DNA from: Streptomyces virginiae
GTDB taxonomy: Bacteria > Actinomycetota > Actinomycetes > Streptomycetales > Streptomycetaceae
Length of the DNA: 64,000 nucleotides
Direction: 5' to 3'
NCBI RefSeq assembly: GCF_000720455.1
Contig: NZ_JOAK01000016.1
Span: 357,863 to 421,862, forward strand
Below the pieces are notes generated by a model. It was not told where the DNA came from. It saw only the letters and a program-made list of their open reading frames with translations, and did not search any database. Below, piece by piece: positions 42,375 to 51,122 of the stretch; position 1 is the stretch's first letter, and every line of letters starts with the position of its first letter. Both the position numbers and the translations under genes were made by a program.

Positions 42375-43982
42375 TCAGTCGACGAGCACGCCCGGGTTGA
42401 GGATGCCCCGCGGGTCGAGCGCGCCCTTCGCGGCGCGCAGCGCGAGGGCGAAGGGGTCGGGGCGCTGGCGGTCGTAGCCCGGGCGGTGGTCGCGGCCGAC
42501 GGCGTGGTGGTGGGTGATCGTGGCCCGATGGCGGTGCAGGACGTCGCTCGCCACGGCCTTGAGGTCGTCCCAGAAGGCCACCTCGTCGCCGGGGCGGCCG
42601 GCGGCGAGGACGGTGAAGTACGGTGCCGCGCCGTCGGGATAGACGTGGGTGAGGCGGCAGTTGACGGTCGCCGGGTGGCCGGAGGCCTTCAGCGCGGCCT
42701 CCCCGACCTCCGTACGGACCGCTTCGATCAGGCCGGGGATCCGGTCCCAGGTGGCCGCCGTCTCGAAGGTCTCCGCGACGGCTCCCATCCGGGCCAGACC
42801 GTCGCGGAGGTAGGGCATCCGCAGGAAGGCCGAGCGCCAGGCGCCGACGGCCGCGTCGGTGTCCGCGCCGTCCACGCCGTCCACGCCGCCGCGCCTGCCG
42901 CCGTGGGAGCGGGCCAGGTCGACGGCCTGCCCGAGCCGGGCGGTGACCGGCCCGTCCGCGGACTCGAATCCCAGGACGAGCACGGCGGAGCCGTCGTGCG
43001 AGGCGCCCGACAGGGCGGCCTCGCCGGCGTCCAGCAGCCGGCAGTTGGCGGGGGAGAGGTCCGACTGGGCGATGGCGCGCACGGCCTCCAGCGCGGCGTG
43101 GAAGTCGGTGAAGGCGAGGGAGGCGGACGCCTTGTGGGTGGGGCGTTCCTGCAGCCGCACCCATGCTTCGGTGATGATCCCGAGCGCGCCTTCGGAGCCG
43201 AGGAACAGCCGGTCGGGGGAGGGGCCCGCGCCGGACGCGGGCAGCCGCCAGGAGGCGCTCGTGCCGGCGGGCGTGACCACGCGCAGGGACTGGACGAAAT
43301 CGTCGATGTGCGTGCGCCCGGTGGCGTAGTGGCCGCCGGCCCGGGTGGCGAGCCAGCCGCCCAGCGTCGAGAACTCGAAGCTCTGCGGGAAGTGCCGCAG
43401 GGTCAGTCCGTGGGGCCGTAGCTGGTCCTCCAGGCTCGGGCCGAGCGTGCCGGCCTGGATGCGCGCCGCCCGGCCGACGGCGTCGACCTCCAGGACGCGG
43501 CCCATGGCGGTCAGGTCCAGGGACAGCACGGCGCGGTGGGCGTCGCCGCGGTACTCCACGCCGCCCGAGACCGAGGAGCCGCCGCCGTACGGGACGACCG
43601 CGACCTGCCGCTCGCCGGCCCAGTCCAGCAGGTCGGCCACCTCCCGCTCCTCCGTCGGGCGTGCGACGAGGTCCGGGATGCGGCCGGGGCGTCCGCGCAG
43701 GGCCCGTGCGACGTCCCGGTAGGCCTTGCCCATGGCGTGGGCGGCGCGCTCCCGCGGCCCGGTGGCGACCAGGTGCGCCAGGCCGGCGGGAGGCTCCACG
43801 GCGGGCCGCTCGATGTCCAGGTCGCGGACGCGCGGGACGGGAAGGGGGTGGGCGAGGGTGCCGGGTATCAGGGCGCCCATCGCGGCGCACTCCGCGTCGT
43901 CGGGGTGCGCGTCCGCCCACCCCCACCCCCACCAGGACCGGGTGCGCGTGGCGGAGGTCGGCTGCGGCGTCGTACCGGGCAT
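42375..43982 (-). CDS. FAD-binding oxidase (alkylglycerone-phosphate-synthase-like)
   Basis: A 535-aa VAO/PCMH-type flavoprotein. The FAD-binding domain has VVPYGGGSSVSGG near residue 132 and GGWLATRAGGHYATG; the C-terminal cap ends with THHHAVGRDHRPGY and LDPRGILNPG. The His cluster is a hallmark of the alkyl-DHAP synthase branch, as are the length and the order of motifs. Bacterial members oxidise diverse hydroxyacids or alcohols. A divergent TetR gene lies 77 bp away with a palindromic operator between. Confidence 0.9.
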   Translation of the reverse strand: MPGTTPQPTSATRTRSWWGWGWADAHPDDAECAAMGALIPGTLAHPLPVPRVRDLDIERPAVEPPAGLAHLVATGPRERAAHAMGKAYRDVARALRGRPGRIPDLVARPTEEREVADLLDWAGERQVAVVPYGGGSSVSGGVEYRGDAHRAVLSLDLTAMGRVLEVDAVGRAARIQAGTLGPSLEDQLRPHGLTLRHFPQSFEFSTLGGWLATRAGGHYATGRTHIDDFVQSLRVVTPAGTSASWRLPASGAGPSPDRLFLGSEGALGIITEAWVRLQERPTHKASASLAFTDFHAALEAVRAIAQSDLSPANCRLLDAGEAALSGASHDGSAVLVLGFESADGPVTARLGQAVDLARSHGGRRGGVDGVDGADTDAAVGAWRSAFLRMPYLRDGLARMGAVAETFETAATWDRIPGLIEAVRTEVGEAALKASGHPATVNCRLTHVYPDGAAPYFTVLAAGRPGDEVAFWDDLKAVASDVLHRHRATITHHHAVGRDHRPGYDRQRPDPFALALRAAKGALDPRGILNPGVLVD

Positions 43983-44021
43983 GGGGCGCTCCAGAGATCG
44001 CGGGACGGGAACGTGAGGAAC

Positions 44022-44035
44022 TTACCTTGCGGTAA
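44022..44035. promoter_or_regulatory. TetR operator candidate between FAD oxidase and TetR genes
   Basis: TTACC (44022-44026) and GGTAA (44031-44035) flank TTGC, in an AT-rich patch that also holds ATTACTTACTGATAAT to 44051. It lies 40 bp from the oxidase start and 25 bp from the regulator start. Confidence 0.6.
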
Positions 44036-44059
44036 ATTACTTACTGATAATATCCGTCC

Positions 44060-44698
44060 ATGGCAACCCCACGCTCGAAAGCCGGTACCAAGGGAGTCCC
44101 GCGGCAGCACCGCCAGCAGCAGATCCTGGCCGCCGCCACGGAGGAGTTCGGCACCCGCGGCTACGCGGCCGCCTCCCTCCCCGCCATCGCCGAGCGCGTC
44201 GGGGTCACCAAGACCCTGCTGCACCAGTACTTCGGCACCAAGGAGGATCTGTACCTCGCCTGCCTGGTGCCCGTCGGGGACCGCCTGCTGGACACCGTCC
44301 GCACCGCGATGGGCCGCGACGGCACCACCGCGCACACCCCCCTGCGCGTGCTCCAGAGCATCTTCACCGCCCTGGAGGGGCAGCGGGAGGCGTGGTTCGT
44401 CCTGTACGACACCTCCCTGCCGGCCGACGGCGCGGCCGCCCGCCGGGCCGCCGAGTACTGGTCCGCCATCGACGCCCTCGCCGCCGGCGGCACCGCCGAC
44501 CTGCTGCGCGCCGCCGGGTCCGACGACCCCCTGGACGCGGACGCGCTCAAGTACGTGTGGCGGGACCTGGTCGCCACCCTCGTCCGCTGGTGGGTCAAAC
44601 ACCCCGACCAGTCCCCGGAGGCCATGACCCGGCGCTGCGCCCGCCTCTTCGCGGCGGCCGCGGCCCTCACATCCGACCCCGCCGACCCGTTCCGCTGA
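44060..44698 (+). CDS. TetR-family regulator (divergent from FAD oxidase)
   Basis: A 212-aa regulator with an N-terminal TetR helix-turn-helix (LPAIAERVGVTKTLLHQYFG, residues ~38-57) and a helical ligand domain with a conserved-looking WRDLVATLVRWWVKHPD. It probably represses the divergent oxidase gene and itself through the TTACC/GGTAA site. Ligand unknown. Confidence 0.92.
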   Translation: MATPRSKAGTKGVPRQHRQQQILAAATEEFGTRGYAAASLPAIAERVGVTKTLLHQYFGTKEDLYLACLVPVGDRLLDTVRTAMGRDGTTAHTPLRVLQSIFTALEGQREAWFVLYDTSLPADGAAARRAAEYWSAIDALAAGGTADLLRAAGSDDPLDADALKYVWRDLVATLVRWWVKHPDQSPEAMTRRCARLFAAAAALTSDPADPFR

Positions 44699-44706
44699 CA
44701 TTTCCT

Positions 44707-44724
44707 GCGGCCCCGGCCGGCCGC
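44707..44724. terminator. candidate bidirectional terminator
   Basis: GCGGCC (44707-44712) and GGCCGC (44719-44724) form a 6-bp stem with a CCGGCC loop, between two convergent TetR genes. Confidence 0.4.
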
Positions 44725-44742
44725 CTTCGCCGGACGCGTCCG

Positions 44743-45360
44743 TCACACCTCCGGGAACGTCGGGTCCACCGCCAGCGTGGGGGCGATGGTCCGCCAGATC
44801 GTCGAGCGGGCCGTCGCCAGGTCCACCCGGGGATCGTCCAGCATCAGGCGGATGCCCAGACCGTCGCACAGGGCCATGACGAGGGTGCTCAGCGCAGCGA
44901 CGTCGCAGTCGGCGAACTCGCCCGAGCGAATGCCCCGTTCCACGGCCCCGCCGACCCACGCGTGCAGCTGGTCGTACAGGTCGACCGCCAGGTGCCGGGC
45001 CGCCGCGTCGCGCTGGGCGCGCACCCACAGCTCCTGCCAGAGCTTCCAGTCCTGGCGCAGCTCCGCGTCCGACGGCAGCATGCTCCGCAGGATGCGGGCC
45101 AGGACGACCGCGGCCGGGACCGAACCGCCCTCGGCGTCGCCGTCCGTGTCCGTGCCGGTCTGCGCGAAGGAGTGCGTCATCGCCTCGGCGAAGAGCTTCT
45201 CCCGCGTGTCGAAGTGGTAGTGCAGCAGCGCCTTCGAAACCCCGGCGTGTTCGGCCACCTTGCGCATGCTGACGTTCTCGAAGCCGATGTCGGCGATGAC
45301 TTCGCACGCGGCCGTGAGGATGCGCTCACGCGTCTCCAGTGCGCGATCGGCCTTGGTCAC
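44743..45360 (-). CDS. TetR-family regulator ending the acyl-CoA operon
   Basis: A 205-aa regulator with an N-terminal TetR fold (MRKVAEHAGVSKALLHYHFD) and a C-terminal domain of BetI/TetR_C type (LRQDWKLWQELWVRAQRDAA). Its ATG overlaps the stop of the 3-hydroxyacyl-CoA dehydrogenase gene in an ATGA junction, so it is the last gene of the leftward operon. It is the best candidate to bind the palindromes at 53108-53212, 8 kb upstream at the operon head, making it an autoregulated repressor released by a pathway intermediate. Confidence 0.92.
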   Translation of the reverse strand: MTKADRALETRERILTAACEVIADIGFENVSMRKVAEHAGVSKALLHYHFDTREKLFAEAMTHSFAQTGTDTDGDAEGGSVPAAVVLARILRSMLPSDAELRQDWKLWQELWVRAQRDAAARHLAVDLYDQLHAWVGGAVERGIRSGEFADCDVAALSTLVMALCDGLGIRLMLDDPRVDLATARSTIWRTIAPTLAVDPTFPEV

Positions 45361-46319
45361 GTCGTCTGCTCCCCGTGTCGGCGCCCGTGGTCGGGGCGGC
45401 TGGGCCCGCTGGCCGCGGCCACCACCCCCTCATCCTCGCGCATCGCGCCGCCTCCCGGACCTCCGTAACGGTGGAAGCCCCGGCCCGCCTTGCGGCCCAG
45501 CAGACCGGCGTCGACCATCCGGGACAGCAGCGGCGGCGGCGCGTACAGCGGTTCGCGGTACTCCGCGTACATCGACCGCGCGATGGCCTGCACCGTGTCC
45601 AGGCCGATGAGGTCGGCCAGCGCCAGCGGTCCCAGCGGGTGCGCGCAACCCAGGGTCATGGCACGGTCGATGTCCTCGGCCGACGCGGTGCCGCACTCGG
45701 CCATGCGGACCGCCGCCAGCAGGTACGGCACGAGGAGGGCGTTGACGACGAACCCCGACCGGTCCCGGGCGCGGACGACCTCCTTGCCCAGCACCTCCGA
45801 GGCGAACGCGTGCGTCCGCCGGACGGTCTCCTCGCCGGTGAGGAGCGACGGCACCAGCTCCACGAGCGGAAGAACCGGCACCGGATTGAAGAAGTGGAGG
45901 CCGATGACCTGCTCGGGCCGCGAGGTGGCTCCGGCCGGGCGGATCACGGGGATGGAAGAGGTGTTCGTCGCCAGGACGGCGTCGCGCCGCTGCACGACCC
46001 GGTCGAGCAGCGCGAAGACCTCCAGCTTCGCCCGCTCCTCCTCGGCGACCGCCTCGACGACGAGGTCCCGGTCCGCCAGCCGGTCCATGTCCGCGGTCAC
46101 CTCGATCCGGCCGGCGGCGGCCTCCCGTTCGGCCGCGGTCAGCTTCCCGGACGCCGCGGCGCGTTCCAGCGAGCGGCTGATCCGCTCCCGGCCGGCGGCC
46201 GCGGCCGTACGGGACGTCTCCACCACCACGACGTCCCGTCCGGCCCGGGCGCACACCTCGGCTATCCCGGACCCCATCAGTCCACAGCCCACGACCCCGA
46301 CCCGTTCGACATCGCTCAT
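45357..46319 (-). CDS. 3-hydroxyacyl-CoA (3-hydroxybutyryl-CoA type) dehydrogenase
   Basis: A 320-aa enzyme. The NAD-binding Rossmann motif GVVGCGLMGSGIA is at the N-terminus, ATNTSSIPV holds the catalytic Ser, and GLHFFNPVPVLPLVELV the catalytic His. It lacks the fused hydratase of large FadB proteins. It should oxidise a 3-hydroxyacyl-CoA to the ketoacyl form. It lies downstream of a strong hairpin after the second acyl-CoA dehydrogenase gene and is coupled to the TetR gene. The C-terminal ~25 residues are a polar extension. Confidence 0.93.
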   Translation of the reverse strand: MSDVERVGVVGCGLMGSGIAEVCARAGRDVVVVETSRTAAAAGRERISRSLERAAASGKLTAAEREAAAGRIEVTADMDRLADRDLVVEAVAEEERAKLEVFALLDRVVQRRDAVLATNTSSIPVIRPAGATSRPEQVIGLHFFNPVPVLPLVELVPSLLTGEETVRRTHAFASEVLGKEVVRARDRSGFVVNALLVPYLLAAVRMAECGTASAEDIDRAMTLGCAHPLGPLALADLIGLDTVQAIARSMYAEYREPLYAPPPLLSRMVDAGLLGRKAGRGFHRYGGPGGGAMREDEGVVAAASGPSRPDHGRRHGEQTT

Positions 46320-46368
46320 CGCCTCGTCCTCCCTCCACCACTTCGGCCACTACGACACGTACGCGGGC

Positions 46369-46415
46369 GGTGGTCCGGGCGGCGCCCGACCTGCGCGGCC
46401 GCCGCCCGGACCACC
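46369..46415 (-). terminator. strong 16-bp hairpin inside the acyl-CoA operon
   Basis: GGTGGTCCGGGCGGCG (46369-46384) and CGCCGCCCGGACCACC (46400-46415) form a perfect 16-bp stem with a 15-base loop, ten bases after the second acyl-CoA dehydrogenase stop and 50 bases before the next start. It could end most transcripts, or protect the upstream mRNA and lower expression of the dehydrogenase-TetR pair. Confidence 0.7.
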
Positions 46416-46424
46416 GCTGACACC

Positions 46425-47597
46425 TCACCCCCCGGACGGCATCCGCAGGACGCCCGTGCCGCGCTTGACGAGCTCGCCCGCGACGATCAGGCGCTGGATC
46501 TCGGAGGTGCCCTCCCAGATCCGGTCGACGCGCAGCTCGCGGTAGAGACGCTCGACCGGGTACGAGCGGTCGTAGCCGCGGCCGCCGAAGATCTGCAGGC
46601 ACCGGTCGACGACCCTGCCGGAGGCCTCGCTCGCCGCCAGCTTGGCGATGGCGGCCTTGGCGTGCAGCGTCTTGCGGTCGACCACGCCGGCGTCGACCTC
46701 CCACGCGACCTGGTGGGTGTAGGCACGGTTGACGGCGATGTCGACGGCGCAGTCGGCGAGCATGCCCTGGACCAGCTGGAAGTCGGCGATGGGGGAGCCG
46801 AACTGGCGGCGCTCCACCGCCCAGTCCCGGGCGAGTTCCAGCGCACGCTCCGCCGCACCGATGGTGCGGGCCGCGATCATCAGCCGCTCCTCGGTGAACC
46901 AGGACCGCGTGATGTCGTAGCCCTGCCCCACCTCGCCGAGCACCGCGTCCTCGGGGACGAAAACCTCCGTGAAGGTGAACTCGGGGTGCTCGTAGACGAA
47001 GGTGTGCATCCAGCGCGGCACCCGGGTCATCTCGATGCCCGGCGTGTCCTTGTCGACGAGGAAGAGCGTCGGCGCGCGCTCCTCCCCGGCGGCGGCCAGC
47101 ACGATCATGAAGTCGGCGTGGTCGCCGACGGTGACGAACCACTTCTCGCCGTTCAGCACCCATCCGCCGTCGGCCCGCGTCGCCGTCGTAACGATGCTCT
47201 GCGGGTCGGAGCCCGCCTCGGGCTCGCTCACCGCGTAGCAGTCCCGGCGCCGGCCCCGGATCACGGGCACGAGGTAGCGCTCGCGCTGCTCGGGCGTGCA
47301 GAAGGACAGGGCGTTGGCCGGCCGCCACACCATGTCCCACAGCGCGCCGGTGAGCCGCCCGAGCTCGGCCTGGACGGTGACCTGCTCCAGGACGGTGAGG
47401 CCGGCACCGCCCCACTCCACCGGCATGTTGACGGCCTGCAGCCCGCTGTCGAGGACGGCGTCGCGGATCTCGGTGTGCGCCTGCGCGGGCAGGCCGTTGT
47501 TCTCCTCGCAGTCGATCTCGTACTTCATGATGAACTCGGTGAGTTCGCGCGCCGCGCCCCGGAGTTCTTCCTGACGGGCGGTGAGACGGAAGTCCAT
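46425..47597 (-). CDS. acyl-CoA dehydrogenase (copy 2)
   Basis: A 390-aa flavoprotein of the acyl-CoA dehydrogenase fold: YAVSEPEAGSDPQS binds flavin and acyl-CoA, NGEKWFVTVGDHADF follows, and the catalytic Glu lies in IWEGTSEIQR near the C-terminus. It is a close paralogue of the upstream gene (same length, long identical DNA stretches in the C-terminal half). The MDFRL start matches the paralogue's MDFRY. It probably acts on a short or branched, maybe amino-substituted, acyl-CoA. Confidence 0.94.
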   Translation of the reverse strand: MDFRLTARQEELRGAARELTEFIMKYEIDCEENNGLPAQAHTEIRDAVLDSGLQAVNMPVEWGGAGLTVLEQVTVQAELGRLTGALWDMVWRPANALSFCTPEQRERYLVPVIRGRRRDCYAVSEPEAGSDPQSIVTTATRADGGWVLNGEKWFVTVGDHADFMIVLAAAGEERAPTLFLVDKDTPGIEMTRVPRWMHTFVYEHPEFTFTEVFVPEDAVLGEVGQGYDITRSWFTEERLMIAARTIGAAERALELARDWAVERRQFGSPIADFQLVQGMLADCAVDIAVNRAYTHQVAWEVDAGVVDRKTLHAKAAIAKLAASEASGRVVDRCLQIFGGRGYDRSYPVERLYRELRVDRIWEGTSEIQRLIVAGELVKRGTGVLRMPSGG

Positions 47598-47652
47598 GTG
47601 CTGTCTATCCTCTGGGTCGGGGTGGAGGTGGGTCTTCAAGGGGCGGCGGTCG

Positions 47653-48825
47653 TCAGGAGGTGGGCAGCGCGAGGGCCCGCGTACCGCGCTTGATCAGCTC
47701 GTTGGCGATGATCAGGCGCTGGATCTCGGAGGTGCCCTCCCAGATCCGGTCGACGCGCAGCTCCCGGTACATGCGCTCCACCGGGTAGGAACGGTCGTAG
47801 CCGCGGCCGCCGAAGATCTGCACGCACCGGTCGATGACCCGCCCGGCGGCCTCGCTCGCCGCGAGCTTCGCCGTCGACGCCTTCGCGTGCAGCGTCTTGC
47901 GGTCGGTCTCCGGCCGGTCCGCCTCCCAGGCGACCTGGTGGGTGTAGGCACGGTTGACGGCGATGTCGACGGCGCAGTCGGCGAGCATGCCCTGGATCAG
48001 CTGGAAGTCGGCGATGGGGGAGCCGAACTGGCGGCGCTCCACCGCCCAGTCCCGGGCGAGTTCCAGCGCACGCTCCGCCGCGCCCACGGTCCGGGCGGCG
48101 ATCATCAGCCGCTCGTCGGTGAACCACTCCTTCGTCAGCTCGTAGCCGTTGCCGACGCCGCCGAGCACGTCCTCGTCGGGGACGAACACATCGGTGAAGG
48201 TGAACTCGGGGTGCCCGTTCACCGCGGAGTGCATGAACCGCGGGACCCGGGTCATCTCCACACCGGCTGCCTGCTTGTCCACGAAGAACAGCGTCGCCGC
48301 CCGCTCCGGACCCGCGTCGGCCTGCACCAGCAGGAAGTCAGCGATGTCACCGCAGGTCACGAACCACTTCTCGCCGTTCAGCAGCCACCCGCCGTCGGTC
48401 CGGGTCGCGGTGCTCGTACCCGAGCCCGGGTCGGAGCCCGCACCCGGTTCGGTCACCGCGAACGCGTCGAACCGCTCGCCGCGGATCACCGGCAGCAGGT
48501 ACTTCTCCCGCTGCGCCTCGGTGCCGTGCGCGAGGACGTTCGCGGGCCGCCAGGGGATGTCCCACAGGCAGTTGGTGACCTTGCCGAACTCCTCCTCGAC
48601 GATGACCTGGTCCAGCAGGGACAGGCCCGCCCCGCCCCACTCGGCGGGCATGTTGATCGCGTAGACCCCCGCGTCCATGGCGGCGCGGGTCAGTTCCCGG
48701 ACGGTGTCGGCGGGCAGCGGGCCGCCGGCCTCCTCGGACCGGTCCTCGTAGCGCATCAGCAGCCGCGCGTAGTCGGCGGCCCGGGCCTGCAGGTCGGCCT
48801 GTTCGGGTGTGTAGCGGAAGTCCAT
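47653..48825 (-). CDS. acyl-CoA dehydrogenase (copy 1)
   Basis: A 390-aa acyl-CoA dehydrogenase with FAVTEPGAGSDPGS, NGEKWFVTCGDIADF and catalytic Glu in IWEGTSEIQR. The electron acceptor is presumably ETF. It is the tandem paralogue of the next gene; the two N-terminal halves have diverged more than the C-terminal halves. It lies 34 bp downstream of the acyl-CoA synthetase gene. The pair could act on different steps or form a heteromeric enzyme, as some steroid-degrading actinobacterial dehydrogenases do. Confidence 0.94.
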   Translation of the reverse strand: MDFRYTPEQADLQARAADYARLLMRYEDRSEEAGGPLPADTVRELTRAAMDAGVYAINMPAEWGGAGLSLLDQVIVEEEFGKVTNCLWDIPWRPANVLAHGTEAQREKYLLPVIRGERFDAFAVTEPGAGSDPGSGTSTATRTDGGWLLNGEKWFVTCGDIADFLLVQADAGPERAATLFFVDKQAAGVEMTRVPRFMHSAVNGHPEFTFTDVFVPDEDVLGGVGNGYELTKEWFTDERLMIAARTVGAAERALELARDWAVERRQFGSPIADFQLIQGMLADCAVDIAVNRAYTHQVAWEADRPETDRKTLHAKASTAKLAASEAAGRVIDRCVQIFGGRGYDRSYPVERMYRELRVDRIWEGTSEIQRLIIANELIKRGTRALALPTS

Positions 48826-48859
48826 GTGTCCTCCAGAGCACAGGGGTGGGGTGGAGCGG

Positions 48860-50929
48860 TCAGTGCAGGACGGCCCGCGCGTCCAGGGCGAGGGCGCCGT
48901 CCGGGCGCACCAGCAGGGGGTTGACCTCCAGCTCGGCGATCTCCGGGTGCGCCGCGGCGACCGTGGTGATGCGCTCGATGACGGCGGCCGCCGCGGCCAC
49001 GTCGACGGCCGGCCGGCCGCGTACGCCGTCCAGCAGGGCCGCGCTGCGCAGGCCCCGCAGCAGGGCCTCGGCCCGCGCGGCCGGTACGGGCGCGAGGGCG
49101 AAGGCGACGTCGCGGAGGGTCTCGGTGAGGACGCCGCCGAGCCCGACCATGGCGACCGGCCCGAACCGGGGGTCCTGGTTCACGCCCACGATCAGCTCGA
49201 CGCCGTCCGAAAGGTCGGCCATGGCCTCGACCGAGTGGGCGGGCGCACCGAGCCGGGCGTGCATCTCCCGGTACGCGGCGAGGAGCGCGTCCCGGTCGGC
49301 GAGGCGCAGCGCCACCCCGCCGGCGTCGGACTTGTGCAGGAGGTGCAGGGCCTTGAGGACGTACGGGCCGTCGAACTCGGCGGCCGCGGCCAGCAGTCCG
49401 GCCTCGTCCGTGACCTCGCGGGCCGCCGGGAAGGGAACCCCCGCGGCGCCGACCAGCGCCCGCACCCCGTGGTAGCCCGGGTCCCGCAGGGGCGCCGCCG
49501 GGGGCGGCAGGGAGGGGATCCCCGCGGCGTCGGCCGCCGTCCGGCCCGTCATCGCCGCCAGCGCGCGGGCGGCGTCCTCGGTGGCCGCGAACACGGGCAC
49601 CCCGGCTTCGGCCAGCACCCGGCAGCTCGGCGACTGCGGATACATCGACTGCAGTACCAGCGGTTTCGGCGTGGCGGCGAGGTGCGCGACGATCTCCTTG
49701 GCGGCCCGGGCCTCGCCGTCGGCCAGTACGGAACCTCCCGACGGGCCGCCGCCCAGCCCGCCCTCGGAGGCGGCGTACCCGCCGAAGTACCCGGTCATCA
49801 GAACGGCGTCGACCTCACCCGCGGCCAGGAGCTCCCGCGCCGTGTCCGCGTACGACAGGGGCCGCTGTTCCCCCATCCCCGCCAGGTCGACGGGGTTGCC
49901 GACGGAGGACTGCTCCCACAGCACGGCCCGCAGCCGGTCCTGCGTCGGCCCGCCGAGCTCCGGTACGTCGAGCCCGGCGTCCTCGGCCGCGTCGGCGGCG
50001 ATCGCGCCGTGCCCGCCGCCGTCGGTGAGGACCGCGGTACGCCGGCCCCGGGTCCGCGGACCCGAGGCGAGCGCGGCCAGCGCGACGGTCATCTCCCTCG
50101 GGGTGCGGACGAGTTCGACCCCCGCGTCGCGGCAGGCGGCGGCCACCACGTCGGCCGAGGTGGTCAGCGCCCCGGTGTGCGACTGGGCGCTGCGTGCGGA
50201 CGCGCTGCCGCGTCCGGCGGTCAGCAGCACCACGGGCTTGCCCGCCGCGGCGGCGGCCGCCGCGAAGGCCCGGCCGTCCCCGAAGTCCTCGGCGTAGACG
50301 GCGATGGCGGAGGTGGCCCCGTGGCGGGCGCAGTCCTCGACGAGGTCGACGAGGGTGACGTCGGCCTGGTTGCCGAGGGAGACGAAGCGGGAGAAGCCCA
50401 GGCCGTGGGGCTCGCCGCGCAGCTGCAGTTCGAGCGCGAGGTTGCCGCTCTGGCTGAGCAGGGCGACCGCGCCGGGGGCGAAGCGGTCGGAGGCGAGGTA
50501 CAGCTCGGTGGTGTTGTCGGCGATGCCCAGGCAGTTGGGGCCGACGAGGACCGCTCCGGCGGCCCGCACCCGGTCGGCGATCGCCCGCTGGCGGGCCACT
50601 CCCGCGGGCCCGGCCTCGGCGAAGCCCGCGGTGATGGCGACGATCGCCTTCGCCCCGCAGGCCAGCGCGTCGTCGACGGCGGCCTCGAAGCCTGCGCCGG
50701 GAACCGAGATCACCACCAGTTCGACGGGTTCGCCGATCGCGGCGAGAGAGGTGGCCGCGGTCCGGCCGAGGACGGTGCCGCCGCGCCGGTTGACCAGGTG
50801 CACGGGCCGCCGGTCGGGGGCGCGCAGGGCCTGGGCGGCCACGGCGTGGCCGTACTTCGCCGGATCGTCGCTGGCGCCGACGACGGCGACCGAGCGGGGG
50901 TCGAAGAGGGCGGTCAGATCACGGCCCAT
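48860..50929 (-). CDS. ADP-forming acyl-CoA synthetase (acetate-CoA ligase family)
   Basis: A 689-aa fused protein: CoA-binding Rossmann domain (SVAVVGASDDPAKYG, ~14-28), succinyl-CoA-synthetase-like flavodoxin domains with the phospho-His loop QSHTGAL, and a C-terminal ATP-grasp domain (GPYVLKALHLLHKSDAGGV, ending AELEVNPLLV). It links a carboxylic acid to CoA with ATP to ADP conversion. One base separates it from the ferredoxin gene. In this operon it could activate the acid made by the aldehyde dehydrogenase of the divergent operon. Confidence 0.93.
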   Translation of the reverse strand: MGRDLTALFDPRSVAVVGASDDPAKYGHAVAAQALRAPDRRPVHLVNRRGGTVLGRTAATSLAAIGEPVELVVISVPGAGFEAAVDDALACGAKAIVAITAGFAEAGPAGVARQRAIADRVRAAGAVLVGPNCLGIADNTTELYLASDRFAPGAVALLSQSGNLALELQLRGEPHGLGFSRFVSLGNQADVTLVDLVEDCARHGATSAIAVYAEDFGDGRAFAAAAAAAGKPVVLLTAGRGSASARSAQSHTGALTTSADVVAAACRDAGVELVRTPREMTVALAALASGPRTRGRRTAVLTDGGGHGAIAADAAEDAGLDVPELGGPTQDRLRAVLWEQSSVGNPVDLAGMGEQRPLSYADTARELLAAGEVDAVLMTGYFGGYAASEGGLGGGPSGGSVLADGEARAAKEIVAHLAATPKPLVLQSMYPQSPSCRVLAEAGVPVFAATEDAARALAAMTGRTAADAAGIPSLPPPAAPLRDPGYHGVRALVGAAGVPFPAAREVTDEAGLLAAAAEFDGPYVLKALHLLHKSDAGGVALRLADRDALLAAYREMHARLGAPAHSVEAMADLSDGVELIVGVNQDPRFGPVAMVGLGGVLTETLRDVAFALAPVPAARAEALLRGLRSAALLDGVRGRPAVDVAAAAAVIERITTVAAAHPEIAELEVNPLLVRPDGALALDARAVLH

Positions 50930-50930
50930 G

Positions 50931-51122
50931 TCATCCCTCCAGGCGCAGGGCGGAGTTGGGGCAGCTCTCGGCGCAGGCGCGGGCCTCGTCCTCGGCGCCC
51001 GGCGGGACGACGAGGGTGATGAGCCGCGCGTAGCCCCACTCGTCGAGTTCGACCAGGTCGGGTGCGGGTTCCTGGCACAGTCCGTAGCCCTGGCAGCGGG
51101 TGGAGTCCAGCAGGAGTTTCAT
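50931..51122 (-). CDS. 3Fe-4S-type ferredoxin
   Basis: A 63-aa ferredoxin of the type used by actinobacterial P450s and oxygenases. Cluster Cys are Cys10 and Cys16 (CQGYGLC) and Cys54 (ESCP); the middle Cys of a 4Fe-4S motif is replaced by Tyr13, which points to a 3Fe-4S cluster. Its start overlaps the stop of the NuoF-like gene (ATGA). Tight coupling to a NADH-oxidising flavoprotein suggests a dedicated redox chain. Confidence 0.93.
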   Translation of the reverse strand: MKLLLDSTRCQGYGLCQEPAPDLVELDEWGYARLITLVVPPGAEDEARACAESCPNSALRLEG

